From positions 1-64,000 of the forward strand of contig JAESUZ010001528.1 in NCBI GenBank assembly GCA_017311185.1: a stretch of 64,000 bases of DNA, read 5' to 3'. Of this stretch, positions 12,191 through 23,416 are shown piece after piece (the first letter of the stretch is position 1; every line of letters begins with the position of its first letter). The stretch is from Proteles cristata cristata (lineage: Eukaryota > Chordata > Mammalia > Carnivora > Hyaenidae). The notes under the pieces are model-generated. The model was not told the origin of the DNA. It worked only from the letters and a program-made list of their open reading frames with translations, and did not search any database. The position numbers and the translations under genes were made by a program.

Positions 12191-13720
12191 GGAGTTCAAA
12201 CACAGATCTCTCTGATGGCAAAGCCTACAATGTTAACTCTTTTTACTATCACTACAACAGTCACTGCCTTGGAGGAGGAATATACCAAAGAGAATCTCTT
12301 TCCACTTACAAGTGTGCCTGTAAGTGGCCTTGGCAGCCTGTTTTATTAATGTCTCTGAGACTGCTGGAGTGAATCAGAAAGAAGTGATAAAATATCAGCA
12401 GTGACTAATGACTTCCAGTCTGCTTCTTTTCACAACAGTACAAAATTTTACCTGATGACCAAGTTGACATAAAATCTTCACACAGAGATAGTCCAGGTTT
12501 TATTTTGTGTGCTAACTGGAACTACAAATAAAACAAAGTGATACCTCTCTTACAAGAATCTCAGGAATGTTTCAGACACACTTTTTCCCCAAGAGACTAA
12601 TCTATGATATAGCCATTAAATCCTATAAAAACATAAATGACTTCAGTGCCCAACAATACTAAGCGCTAACCTTCTAAATCCCTTGCTGTCAAGAGCAAGG
12701 CTTCACATGTTGCTCTTGAGAATGGCCACTCTGTCTTCTCTGTCTGCCCTGAGCCACGCACCATAGCACAACCTGCTCTTTGAAGTCCAGAGACATTGGT
12801 GCCATTCTCACTTGCATTTTAAAAAAGAGAAAGTAGAGGAAGTTTTCAAATTAAAAAAAATTCCACACGACCTTATGACAACCCATTGGGGTGCACCTGT
12901 TCTAGCTGCAAATAGGTAGGCATTTAGACTTTTTTCCATCAGTCCCCTTAGACTTAAGGAACCTTTCTCAGTGGTGTCAGACACAGGGCAGAATACCAAG
13001 CCCCATGGCCACGAGAAGAGTGACAAATAGGTCTTACAAGCTCAGGCCACCTTTCACCCAGCACCAAAGTTGCAAGCTACATTACTTTTAGCAGCAGCCG
13101 GCTCTGTGTTCTGTGAGGCTGAATGCATCTCAATAGAACTTCTTCGGAAACTTGAACCTGGTCTTCAAACCTGTTCTAGTGTCTTTCACATCACCTTGAA
13201 GCCCAAGGCCATGTAATGATGCTGTGAATTCCTGTGGCTCCTTTCAGCAAAAGTTGGGACATTAATGTAGTTTTGGTTTTGAATGTAATTTACTGATAGA
13301 CTGTGTTTTCTGGAAGAAAAAACTGGATTTTGCCTGATGCTCAATTTGGAAGTGGATAAAGTTTCTCCCTCTTCCCTTATTTGTAGGATTTCCAGATAAC
13401 ATTTCCTTTCTAATTCAAGTGAATGAGGCCCTGGGTTATTTTACATTCAGTCACACTCACCTATGGTGGATTTTATGGTTATAGTATTAAAGTTGGCATC
13501 TCATTTAAAGAAATGAAGTGTTGGCATCTGAGCTGGAAAAGCTCAGGCAGAGGTGGTTTTGGTAACCCATGGAATGATGTTAGATCAACACATGGCTTTA
13601 GCCATGATGGTGTCTCCCCCTCTGGTCCCCTCTAAGAGGAAAATCTCAGGGCAGGAAATTTGGAACTGGTGCCACAGCAGAGTTTGCTATCAGAATTAAA
13701 AAGGTTGTGAACCCCTCAAA
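12191..13720. other. Unique DNA, no gene recognised
   Basis: About 1.5 kb with no repeat or coding signal that I can support. The 60-72 codon open stretches on both strands lack motifs and splice context. Confidence 0.45.
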
Positions 13721-13744
13721 TTAAAGCAATGTGTATATTAATTT

Positions 13745-13925
13745 TATTAATTTATTTATTTTGAGAGTGAGAGAGAGAGAGAGGAAGTGGGAAGGGGCAG
13801 AGACAGAATGAGAGAGAATCCCAAGAAGGCTCTGTGCTGACAGTGCAGAACTCATGAACTGTGAGATCATAACCTGAGCTGAAATCAAGTCGGACGCTTA
13901 GCCAACTGAGCCACTCAGGCACCCC
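13745..13925 (-). mobile_element. CAN SINE, first of a tandem pair
   Basis: The + strand shows gagagtgagagagagagaga, then the body and the head complement 'gccactcaggcacccc'. It is joined to a second SINE in the same orientation. The pair shares an outer duplication ttaaagcaat at 13721-13730 and 14165-14174. Confidence 0.85.
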
Positions 13926-13935
13926 AATCTTTATT

Positions 13936-14164
13936 TTTTTTGATGTTTATTTATATTTGAGAGAGAGAGCATACGTGCACACGCGCACAACAGACTGCAA
14001 GCAGGGGAGGGGAAATGAGAGAAGGAGACATAGAATCTGAAGCCAGCTTCAGGCTCCCAGCAGTCAGCATAGTGACAGTGATGTAGGGCTCAAATTCACA
14101 AACAGTGAGATCATGACATAAGCTGAAGTCAGATGCTTAACTGACTGAGCCACCCAGGTGCCCC
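13936..14164 (-). mobile_element. CAN SINE, second of a tandem pair
   Basis: Poly-T, GA-rich part, body and head complement 'gccacccaggtgcccc' are present. A short spacer aatcttta separates it from the first SINE, and that spacer also occurs just right of the pair (14173-14180). Confidence 0.85.
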
Positions 14165-14447
14165 TTAAAGCAATCTTTAAATTGTGGTCTGGTTTTCTGT
14201 ATATCTCCAGTGCTACTAATCATAGGTGACAAATGAATTCCACAATGGTTTCATAATCTAATTTGTGGAATTAATGCTAATATCTCTTTTAGACAGAGCT
14301 GTAATCTTACCATCAAGATCACTTTCCTTAGGTTAACAGTTCTCAAAATAAACCTAATGAACCCTGAGTAGGAAAGAGATATTTTCAGAGAGTCTGAGGT
14401 CAGCATTTTTGGAAAATAATAATACTAAGATGTTATTGGCCTTTTTT

Positions 14448-14666
14448 TTTTATAATGTTTTATTTATTTCTAGGAGAGAGAGAGAGAGAGAGACAGCGTG
14501 AGCAGGGGAGGGTCAGAGAGAGAGGGAGTCACAGACTGAAACAGGCTCCAGGCTCTGAGCTGGCAGTCAGCACAGAGCCCGACGTGGGGCTCGAACTCAC
14601 GAACCGCGAGATCATAACCTAAGCGAAAGTCGGACGCTTAACCGACTAAGCCACCCAGGCGCCCCC
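14448..14666 (-). mobile_element. SINEC_Fc-type SINE with perfect TSD
   Basis: A complete reverse copy, flanked by gttattggcctttttt at 14432-14447 and 14667-14682. The perfect 16-bp duplication and low divergence mark a young insertion. Confidence 0.95.
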
Positions 14667-14845
14667 GTTATTGGCCTTTTTTATCCTCATTCACTTCCAA
14701 GAACACAATGGAGTTTTCCAGAGGCTACATAAGGTGTGATATTATAATGGGCTGAATGCAGAAGCAGATATGACAATCCAGTGGTCTGCTAAGTGACATT
14801 AAAAAAAAAAATTAGAAAAATGTAAAACAATGCCAATATTCTCAG

Positions 14846-14876
<31 letters not shown>

Positions 14877-14880
14877 TGTG
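14846..14880. repeat. (GT)n microsatellite
   Basis: About 17 GT units with one TA interruption. Confidence 0.9.
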
Positions 14881-14968
14881 AAGAACGTAGTTACACACAC
14901 AAAAAAATAGGTTATTTCTGTTAACATGTAATGGGTCTACTAGGTTTAGGTTTTGATTTAAATTTTTT

Positions 14969-15166
14969 TATATATCTTTATTTTATTTTGAGAGACAGAG
15001 AGCGAGTAGGGGAGGGACAGAGAGAGAGGGAGACACAGAATCTGAAGTAGGCTCCAGGCTCTGAGCTGCCAGCACAGAGCCCAACATGCGGCTCGAACCC
15101 ATGGATTGTGACATCATGACCTGAGCCAAAGTTGGACACCCAACTGACTGAGCCACCCAGGCGCCC
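14969..15166 (-). mobile_element. SINEC_Fc-type SINE
   Basis: GA-rich part (agagagagggagacacagaa), body and head complement GCCACCCAGGCGCCC are visible. Diverged duplications flank it: 'ggttttgatttaaattttt' on the left and 'gggtttatgattatttttaa' on the right. Short minus-strand open stretches here (84-85 codons) are SINE sequence, not genes. Confidence 0.9.
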
Positions 15167-15284
15167 GGGTTTATGATTATTTTTAAATGAATTAACAAAT
15201 AAATACTTATCAAAAGATCTGACCCACATAAACACAATAGCTCTTTGGGGTACTCAATTAACTTTTAATAGTATAAAGAGTATA

Positions 15285-15510
15285 GGGGCAGCTGGGTGGC
15301 TCAGTCGGTTGAGCGTCTGACTTCAGCTCGGTTGTGAACTCACAGCTCATGAATTCAAGCCCTGCACTGGACTCTGTGCTGACAGCTCAGAGCCTGGAGA
15401 CTATCTCGGATTCTGTGTTTCCCTTTCTTTCTGCCTCTCCTCCACTCACACTCTGTCTCTTTCTTTCATTCTCTCTCACAAATAAACATTAAAATTTTTT
15501 TAATAAAAAA
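15285..15510 (+). mobile_element. SINEC_Fc-type SINE with TSD
   Basis: The head GGGGCAGCTGGGTGGCTCAG, body, CT-rich part and 'aataaacattaaaat' tail are present. Duplications: agtataaagagtatag at 15270-15285 and gaatataaagagtttag at 15511-15527. Confidence 0.92.
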
Positions 15511-15754
15511 GAATATAAAGAGTTTAGAGACCAAAACATTTGAGAACTACTGTTTTGGTTTATAGCCTAATTATACAAGTATCAACCTTCATTTTACAGT
15601 GGCTTCTATTAAAGTACAGACTCTGTGGGAGTGTTAATGGGTCAAAGTAAATCCTGATAGTTTCAACTCCAAACTATATTAGTTCACAACCTTCATCACC
15701 TATAATCTCATTCACTCTTACTGGAGAGATTTTCTCCAAATGTGTTTAATTACA

Positions 15755-15825
15755 TCCACTTGTACCAGACTACAATCCATTCTGCACATTGCAACCAGAA
15801 TGATCTTTTAGAAACGTAATCTGAT
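15755..15825 (+). repeat. L2 LINE relic, left part (split by L1)
   Basis: 'attctgcacattgcaaccag' followed by 'aatgatcttttagaaacgta' matches the L2 3' portion. The L2 text resumes directly after the full-length L1 at 22618. This fragment and 22618-23570 are therefore one L2 interrupted by the L1 and two SINEs. Confidence 0.75.
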
Positions 15826-15832
15826 GGAACTC

Positions 15833-17600
15833 GAGGGGAGGGGCAAGATGGCAGAGAAGTAGGGAGCTCCGTGCATTGCACTCGCCCCCATATCTCACAC
15901 GGAAAAGATCTGAGGCCATAGGAAACCTTACAGAACCCAAGAGATTGGGAGAGAAAGAACACAGAATCCACTAAGAAAGACTTCTAACGTGAGTACCAAC
16001 TGGGGAAGATAAAATCGGGCAGGGATCGGAGACTGGAGGGACGGGGCGATGCCCCTCTGCAGGGAGTGAGAGGGGAAAAAGAGAGAGTCCTAAACTACTC
16101 AAGATACGGTCCCTGCTGCTGGGAAACAGAAAAACCTCCGCTCAGGGCACAAGACCGGGCAAGCCAAATCCCCACGCGCCAACTCATCCAGGAGCGGTTG
16201 CGCATGAGCCAACGTGACCCGGAGTGGCTGTGCCGCGCGTGGGCACCACTCTTTTGTTCCTTTGTACTCTCGGCGGGGCTGGATTCCTGGAGGAGCCAGG
16301 CACGTATCTCCACGCTCCGAGCTGGCTGGAAATTTAGAGGAAAGGCGAAGGGCTTAAAACTGGGAAGATTTGCCTGTGAGTTCGTGCTTCGAGTGATGAG
16401 ACACAGCGGGACCTGGTTTCTCTCTCTCCAGAGGGCCAGACGTGCCCCACAGACAAACCCCCACCCATGCTCCACAATGCGACCGGGAGAAACGGGAGCA
16501 CTGGCTTCTGGCTCCACCGCCACGACTAGGCAAGAGGCTTGGAATTGCCCTGAAGGGATTGCGAAGTTGTGTCTACCTCAATTTCAGTCAGGCTCACAGA
16601 AACCAGCCTGGCCTGGGTTAAAGAGCGTGACTCACCTGGCATGGGGAGTTTACACACCCAAAAAAGCGAAGTGCAGTGCTTGGTTCAAGAAGGGACTGGT
16701 GCACCGCCACTCTCCTCTCCACAACGGCTAAGGCAGAACTCCTGCCTGACTCATTGGATCACACCCAGCCCATTCCTGCTAGAGAGCTGCACTCCTTTTT
16801 TTTTTTTTTACCCTTTTTCCCAGAACAATGACTTGATTAACTTTGGTCACTGGCTTGCTTAAACAGTAACAACTAGTCCATTCTGTAGATGTCAATTCTA
16901 AACCTACCGACATTTTCATCTCTTTCTCTCAGCAGTAATTAGACTACATAGCATCCTTCTCACACCTATTCAACCATATTCCATCCTTTAGCTCTTTGAA
17001 TAAAGCTTCTTATCCTTTTTGCTTGTTCATTCTATTTCCAATTTTGCCTCATCCCCACCCTAACTTCTCGCTCTTTCTCTATGCTCTTTAACCAGCACTG
17101 CATACACACGGCTATTTATCTGTAGCTGGGAAATCGGTTGTATACTTTAAACCGTTCTTTGTCCATTGGTTTTCTTTTTTTTTCCTTTTCTTTTCTTCTT
17201 TTTGACCCTGTCATGTATTTTTTACTCTCTATTATTCACCCCCCGTCTTTTCTCATAAATTTTTCGTTTTCCCTCTCAGTCTGCATGTTAGTTGAATTTG
17301 ACAGTGTGTTTGTGTGCTCCAGCTCCCTGTGTGTTTGTCTGTCTGTTTTCTTCTCCAGGGCTACCTCAAGAAACAAGCCAGAGTACACAAGGTGGAGAGT
17401 CCCAAATATCACTACAAGTAGGAAAATAACATAACCAGGATCCCAACAAGAGAGACCAAGAGATACCATTCAAAAAACACTCTCTGAAAGGATAGGCCCT
17501 GGATGGTCAAAGAGTCTTCTTGGATACAGTAGTGCTCATAGATACAGAGAGCATAACAAGTCTTTAAAACTAACAAGAGCCAGAAAGCTAAATAAAATGA
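15833..17600 (+). promoter_or_regulatory. L1 5' UTR with internal promoter and YY1-like site
   Basis: The element opens with GAGGGGAGGGGCAAGATGGC. The CAAGATGGC at 15844-15852 equals the YY1 core that sets the start of human L1 transcription. Bases about 15990-16530 are CpG-bearing and GC-rich. Downstream lie a T-run (16796-16812) and a pyrimidine-rich part (about 17170-17360). At about 1.77 kb this is a long 5' UTR. Two long open stretches overlap in its GC-rich part: sense 16066-16731 (221 codons) and antisense 16095-16523 (142 codons). Promoter function is inferred from the family. Confidence 0.75.
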
Positions 17601-17604
17601 CGAA

Positions 17605-18622
17605 ATGAAAGAGCTCTCCTCCAAAGAAACTCCAAGAAGAAATGACAGCTAATGAACTGCTCAAAACAGATATCAGCAGCATCACTGAACAAGATTTTAG
17701 AATAATAATCATAAAATTAATAGCTAGGCTTGAAAAAAGCATAGCGGACATCAAAGAAACTATGGCTACAGACAAAATGGAAAAAAAATAGGCAAGAAGA
17801 ATTTAAAAATGCGATAACTGAGATACATAATAAATTAGAGGCCTCCAATGCACGGATTGAAGAGGTAGAAAGGAGAATAAGTGATTTAGAAGACACGATT
17901 ATAGAAAAAACAAGAAGCTGACAAAAAAAGAGACAAACTGATCCAGGAAAAGAAGAGTTCGAGAGCTCAGCGATATGGTTAAACGCAACAATATCCGTAT
18001 CATAGGAATCCCAGAAGAGGAAGGGAGAGGGAAAAGTGCTAAAGAGGTCCTGGAACAAATTATAGCAGAGAACTTCCCCAACCTGGGGAAGGAAGTAAAT
18101 GTTGAAATACAAGAGGCTCAGAGGACTCCCCTCAGATGTAACTTGAATCGATCTTCTGCATGGCATATCATAGTAAAAATGGCAAAATACAAGGACAAAG
18201 AGAGAATTTTTAAAGCAGCTAGGGAGAAAAGGGCCCTCACATACAAAGGGAAACCTATCAGAGTGGTGACAGACCTATCTACTGAAACGTGGCAGGCCAG
18301 AAAGGAATGGCAGGAGATCTTCAATGTGATGAACAGTAAAAATATGCAGCCGAGAATCCTCTATCCAGCAAGCCTGTCATTCAATACAGGAGAGATAAAA
18401 ACATTTCCAAATAAACAGAAATTGAAAGAATTTGTCATTACTAAGCCAGCCCTACAAGAAATCCTGAGGGGGACTCTATGGGGGAAATGTTGCAAGGAAC
18501 AAAGATACCAGAGACACCACCACAAACATGAACCCTACAAAAGATACAAAGACTCTAAAACCACATATTTCAATAATAACACTGAATGTAAATGGGCTGA
18601 ATGCTCCAATCAAAAGACATAG
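17605..18622 (+). pseudogene. L1 ORF1 (RNA-binding chaperone), broken
   Basis: ORF1p is the trimeric RNA-binding protein of the L1 particle. The likely start is the ATG at 17605, whose frame stops at 17650-17652. The family sequence then continues in another frame (about 17642 onward) to a TAG at 17789-17791 beside an A-run, then a third frame to a TGA at 17919-17921, then an open frame to 18622. The N-terminal part has heptad-like E/I/L/K composition, as in the coiled coil. The intact part, from RNNIRIIGIPE near 17984 through 'KQKLKEFV' near 18413, contains the RRM and C-terminal domains. The last open frame overlaps the ORF2 start, which is not the usual L1 arrangement and probably reflects a further indel. 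Confidence 0.85.
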
Positions 18623-21600
18623 GGTAGCAGAATGGATAAAAAAAACAAAATCCATCTATATGCTATCTACAAGAAACACATATTAGACGGGAAGATACCT
18701 TCAGATTAAAGGTAAGGGGATGGAGAAATATATATCATGCTACGGGAAATCAAAAGAAAGTCGGAGTAGCGATTCTTATATCAGACAAACTGGACTTTAA
18801 ATTAAAGACAGTAACAAGAGATGAAGAAGGGCACGACATAATAATTACACGGTCCATCCATCAGGAAGAACTAACTATCATAAATGTCTATGAACCAAAT
18901 ATGGGAGCACCTAAATATCTAAAACAATCACAAACAGAAACAAGCTTATAGGTAAGAATGTGCTAATAGTAGGGGACTTTAATACTCCACTTATAGAAAT
19001 GGATAGGTCAACCAGACAGAAAATCACTAAAGAAATAATGGACTTGAAAGACACATGGGACCAGATGGATCTGACGGATATATTTAGAACTTTACATCCT
19101 GAGGCCAGGGAATTTACTTTCTTCTCAAGTGCGCATGTCACATTCTCCAAGATAGATCACATACTGGGACATAAAGCACCCCTCAATAAATACAAAAGAA
19201 TTGAGATCATACCATGCACACTGTCAGATCACAATGCTATGAAAACTTGAAATCAATCACAGGAAGAAGTCTGGAAAACCTCCAAAAACATAAAGGTTAA
19301 AGAACACCCTACTAAACAATGAATGGGCCAATTAGGCAATTAGAGAAGAAATTTTAAAAATATATGGAAACAAATGAAAATGAAAACACAACAATCCAAA
19401 ATCTATTGGATGCAGCAAAGGCAGTCCTAAGAGGAAAGTACACTGCTCTCCAGGCCTATTTCAAGAGATTAGAAAAAGCGCAAGTCCAAAATCTAACAGC
19501 TCACCTAAAGGAACGAGAGGCAGAGCAACAAGAACGCCCTAAACCCAGTAGAAGAAGAGAAATAGTAAAAATTAGAGCAGAAATAAACAACATAGAGACC
19601 AAAGAAACAATTGAACAGATCCATGAAACCAAGAGTTGATTTTTTGCAAAAAATAAACAAAATTGACAAACCTCTAGCCAGGCTTCTCAAAAAGAAAAGA
19701 GAGAGCACCCAAGTAGACAAAATTCTGAATGAAAAGGGACTTATTACAACCAACCCCTCAGAAATACAAGCAATGATCAGGGAATACTATGAAAAGTTAT
19801 ATGCCACCAAATTGGACAACTTAGAAGAAATGGACAAATTCCTAAACACACACTCACTACCAAAATTCACACGGGAAGAGACAGAATATCTGAACAGACC
19901 CATAACGAGTGAAGAAATCGAATCAGTTTTCAAAAATCTCCCAGCAAATAAGAACCCTGGATCTGACGGCTTCCCTGGGGAATTCTACCAGACATTTAAA
20001 ACAGAATTAATCCCAATTCTTCTCAAGCTATTCCAAAAAATAGAAATTGAAGGAAAACTCCCAGACTCATTTTATGAAGCCAGCATCACTCTGATTCCCA
20101 AGCCAGACAGAGATCCAGCAAAAAAAGAGAAGTACAGGCCAATATCCTTGATGAATACGGATGCAAAAATCCTCAACAAGATCCTTGCAAATCGAATCCA
20201 GCAGCACATAAAAAGAATCATTCACCAAGATCAAGTGGGATTCATTCCTGGGTTACAGGGCTGATTCAACATTCGCAAATCAATCACTGTGATACATCAC
20301 ATCAACAAAAGAAAAGATAAAAACCATATGATCTTGTCAATAGATGCAGAAAAAAGCATTTGGCAAAATACAGCATCCCTTCTTAATAAAGACTCTAGAG
20401 AAAGTTGGATTAGAGGGAACCTACTTAAATATCATCAAAGCCATCTATGAGAAGCCTTCAGCTAACATCATCCTCAACGGGGAAAAACTGAGAGCTTTCT
20501 CCCTGAGATCAGGAACACGGCAGGGAAGTCCACTCTCACCACGGTTGGTTAACATAGTGCTGGAAGTGCTAGCATCAGTCATCAGACAACAAAAGGAAAT
20601 CAAAGGCATCAGAATTGGCAAAGAGGAAGTCAGTTTTTGCAGATGACATGATATTCTACATAGGAAACCCGACCAACTCCACCAGGAGCCTACTAGAACT
20701 GATCCAAGAATTCAGCCAAGTTGTAGGGTACAAAATCAACGTACAGAAATCGGTTGCATTTTTATACACCAACAATGAAGCAACAGAAAGAGAAATCAAG
20801 AAAGTGATCCCATTCACAATTGCACAAAAATCCATAAAATACCTAGGAATAAACCTAACCAAGGATACAAGAGATCTGTATGATGAAAAGTATAGAAAAC
20901 TTATGAAGGAAATTGAAGAAGACACAAAGAAATGGAAAAACATTCCATGCTCATGGATAGGAATAATAAATAGAGTTAAGATGTCATTACTACCTAAGGC
21001 ACTCTACACATTCAATGCAATTCCAATCAAAATTGCATCAGCATACTTCTCAAAACTAGAACAAACTATCCAAAAATTTGTATGGAACCACAAAAGACCC
21101 CGAATAGCCAAAGTAATCCTGAAAAATAAAACCAAAACGGGAGGGATCACCATCCCAGACTTAGCCTCTACTACAAAGCTGTCATCATCAAGACAGTATG
21201 GTATTGGCACAAAAACAGACACAGACCAATGGAACAGAATTGAGAACTCAGAAGTGGACCCAAAAGTATACAGCCAACTAATCTTTGACAAAGCAGGAAA
21301 GAATATCCAATGGAAAAAAGACAGCCTTTTTAACAGATGGTGTTGGGAGAATTGGACAGCAACATGCAGAAGAATAAAACTAGATCATTTTCTCACACCA
21401 TGCACAAAAATAAACTCAAAACGGATAAAGGACCTGAACGTGAGACAGGAAACTATCAACACCCTAGAGGAGAAAGCAGGAAACAACTTCCTTGACCTCC
21501 ACCGCAGCCATTTCTTACTTGACACATCCCCAAAAGCAAAAGAATCAAGAGCAAAAATGAACTATTGGGACCTCATCAAGATTAAAAGCTTCTGCACGGC

Positions 21601-22368
21601 AAAGGAAAGAACCCACAAAACTAATAGGCAACCAACGGAATGGGAAAAGATAGTTGCAAATGACATATCGGATAAAGGGTTAATATCCAAAATCTATAAG
21701 GAACTCACCAAACTCCACACCCGAAAAACAAACAACCCAGTGAAGAAATGGGCAGAAGATATGAACAGACACTTCTCCAAGGAGGACATCCAGATGGCCA
21801 ACAGACACATGAAACGATGCTCAGCATCGCTCCTCATCAGGGAAATACAAATCAAAACCACACTGAGATACCACCTCACACCAGTCAGAGTAGCTAAAAT
21901 GAGCAAATCAGAGAACTCTAGCTGCTGGCAAGGATGTGGAGAAACGGGCACCCTCCTACACTGTTGGTGGGAATGTAAACTGGTACAGCCCCTCTGAAAA
22001 CAGTGTGGAGGTTCCTCAGGAAACTAACACTAGAACTCCCCTATGACCCAGCAATAGCACTGCTAGGAATTTACCCAAGGGATACAGAAATGCTGATATA
22101 TAGGAGCACATGAACCCCAATGTTTATAGCAGCACTCTCCACAATAGCTAAAACATGGAAAGAGCCTAAGTGTCCATCAACTGACGAATGGATCAAGAAG
22201 ATGGGGTTTATCTATACGATGGAATACTACATGGCAATGAGAAACAATGAAATCTGGCCATGTGTAGCAACATGGATGGACCTTGAGGGTGTTATGCTGA
22301 GCGAAATAAGTCAGGCAGAGAAGGACAAATACCATGTTTGCACATATATGAGGATTAGGAGGAACTGA
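18528..22368 (+). pseudogene. L1 ORF2 (endonuclease / reverse transcriptase), broken
   Basis: The start ATG lies at 18528 (MNPTKDTKTL…). The endonuclease shows LQETH at 18667-18681, GDFNTPL near 18972 and SDHNA near 19224, matching the APE-type catalytic set. The reverse transcriptase shows [11 protein letters not shown] near 19954, [10 protein letters not shown] at 20512-20541 and the catalytic FADD at 20636-20647. The C-terminal cysteine motif (CWQGC…HCWWEC) spans 21923-21976, and the end lies at 22366-22368. Breaks: TAG 18684-18686, TAG 18949-18951, frame changes between 19250 and 19611, TGA 20262-20264 in place of an expected Trp, frame changes near 20340 and 20630, TGA 21995-21997, and another shift before 22120. 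The key residues survive, so decay came after insertion. Confidence 0.92.
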
Positions 22369-22601
22369 ACGGAATACCATGGGGGAGACAAAGGGGGAAA
22401 TAGTGGGGGAGAGGGAGAGGGGCAAACCATGAGAGACTCTTGAATGCTGAGAACAAACTGAGGACTCATGGGTGTGGGGGAAGAGGGGGGAGATGGGATG
22501 GAGGAGGGCACTTGTGGGGAGAAGCACCAGGTGTTATATGGAAACCAACTTGACAATAAACTATTTGTAAAAAAAAAAGTTAAATTAAATTAAAAAAAAA
22601 A
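22369..22601 (+). other. L1 3' UTR with G-rich tract and poly-A signal
   Basis: Contains G-runs at about 22381-22424 and 22471-22507 that fit G-quadruplex spacing, then TTGACAATAAACTATTTG with AATAAA at 22555-22560 and an A-rich tail with a 'ttaaattaaatt' insert. The same 3' end recurs at 29.4, 47.4 and 48.9 kb and, inverted, at 49.3 kb. Confidence 0.9.
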
Positions 22602-22617
22602 AGAAACATAATCTGAT

Positions 22618-22962
22618 TAGGTCTCTCCCTTGCCTCATCTTTCACTGGCTTCCCATAGCACCCAGAAGAAACCTTTGCTGGCCTACAAGAACCCATGTGA
22701 TCAGGCCCTGCCAGTCTCAACCCCCTCTCCACCATATCATGCTGATTACATTGGCTTTCTTGCAATTCCTGGAATAAGCCTGCCTTGTTCCTGTCTTGGA
22801 ACTTTTGCCCATGTTGTGTGCTATACTTGGACGGTTCTTCTTTCAGATATCTGTATGGCTTCATTTACCCCTTTGTTACCTCCTCTGAGTTCTCGTAAAA
22901 TTGTGTTCCATTCCCATCTTGCCCCTTATGCTTTATTTCTTTAACATTTCACTGCCTAACAT
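22618..22962 (+). repeat. L2 LINE relic, middle part
   Basis: 'cactggcttcccatagcacc', 'gatcaggccctgccagtct' and 'ttttgcccatgttgtgtgct' follow the L2 consensus order (…ctttgcacatgctgttccct…). Directly continues 15755-15825 across the L1. Confidence 0.85.
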
Positions 22963-22978
22963 TATATCATGTATTTTT

Positions 22979-23188
22979 TTTTATGTTTTATTTATTTCTA
23001 GGAGAGAGAGAGAGAGCGTGAGCAGGGGAGGGTCAGAGAGATAGGGGGAGTCACAGACTGAAACAGGCTCCAGGCTCTGAGCCGGCAGTCAGCACAGAGC
23101 CCGACACGGGGCTCGAACCCACGAACCGTGAGATCATGACTTAAGCGAAAGTCGGATGCTTAACCGACTAAGCCACCCAGGCACCCCA
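22979..23188 (-). mobile_element. SINEC_Fc-type SINE with perfect TSD, nested in L2
   Basis: A complete reverse copy flanked by tatatcatgtattttt at 22963-22978 and 23189-23204. It inserted exactly at the left junction of an older SINE. Confidence 0.95.
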
Positions 23189-23204
23189 TATATCATGTAT
23201 TTTT

Positions 23205-23416
23205 TAAAATTTTTTATAGTTTATTTTTGAGACAGAGAGAGACAGAATGTGAGCAGGGGAGGGGCAGAGAGAGAGGGAGACACAGAATCTGAAACAGGCT
23301 CCATGCTCTGAGCTGCCAACACAGAACCCAATGCGGGGCTCGAAGCTATGAACCACGAGATCATGACCTGAGCCGAAGCTGGAAGCTTAACCAACTGAGC
23401 CACCCAGGCACCCCCT
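23205..23416 (-). mobile_element. Older CAN SINE at the same target
   Basis: GA-rich part, body and head complement GCCACCCAGGCACCCC are visible. Its right flank 'ctatgtattgtttttg' resembles the left target 'tcatgtattttt', giving a third, decayed copy of the same target. It is more diverged than its neighbour. Confidence 0.9.

Larger units (their letters stand above)
15826..22601 (+). mobile_element. Structurally full-length felid L1 (inactivated)
   Basis: A complete LINE-1 layout of about 6.8 kb: GC-rich 5' UTR from about 15833, ORF1, ORF2, a G-rich 3' UTR, AATAAA at 22555-22560 and an A-rich tail. Duplications agaaacgtaatctgat (15810-15825) and agaaacataatctgat (22602-22617) differ at one base and define a single target-primed insertion into an L2. 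Both ORFs carry several frameshifts and stops, so the copy should not be able to move itself. One mismatch in the 16-bp duplication suggests moderate age. The few bases between the left duplication and GAGGGGAGGGGCAAGATGGC may be target or non-template sequence. Confidence 0.96.

Noticed and set aside
12808..13026. 72-codon minus-strand frame
   Set aside because: Chance length in AT-rich DNA, with no motif and no splice or promoter context.
16066..16731. 221-codon frame as a cellular gene
   Set aside because: It lies wholly within the L1 5' UTR. Kept only as an ORF0-like observation.
20615..21997. 460-codon open frame as a host gene
   Set aside because: It is the L1 ORF2 palm-to-C-terminus with FADD and the cysteine motif, inside an element with target duplications.
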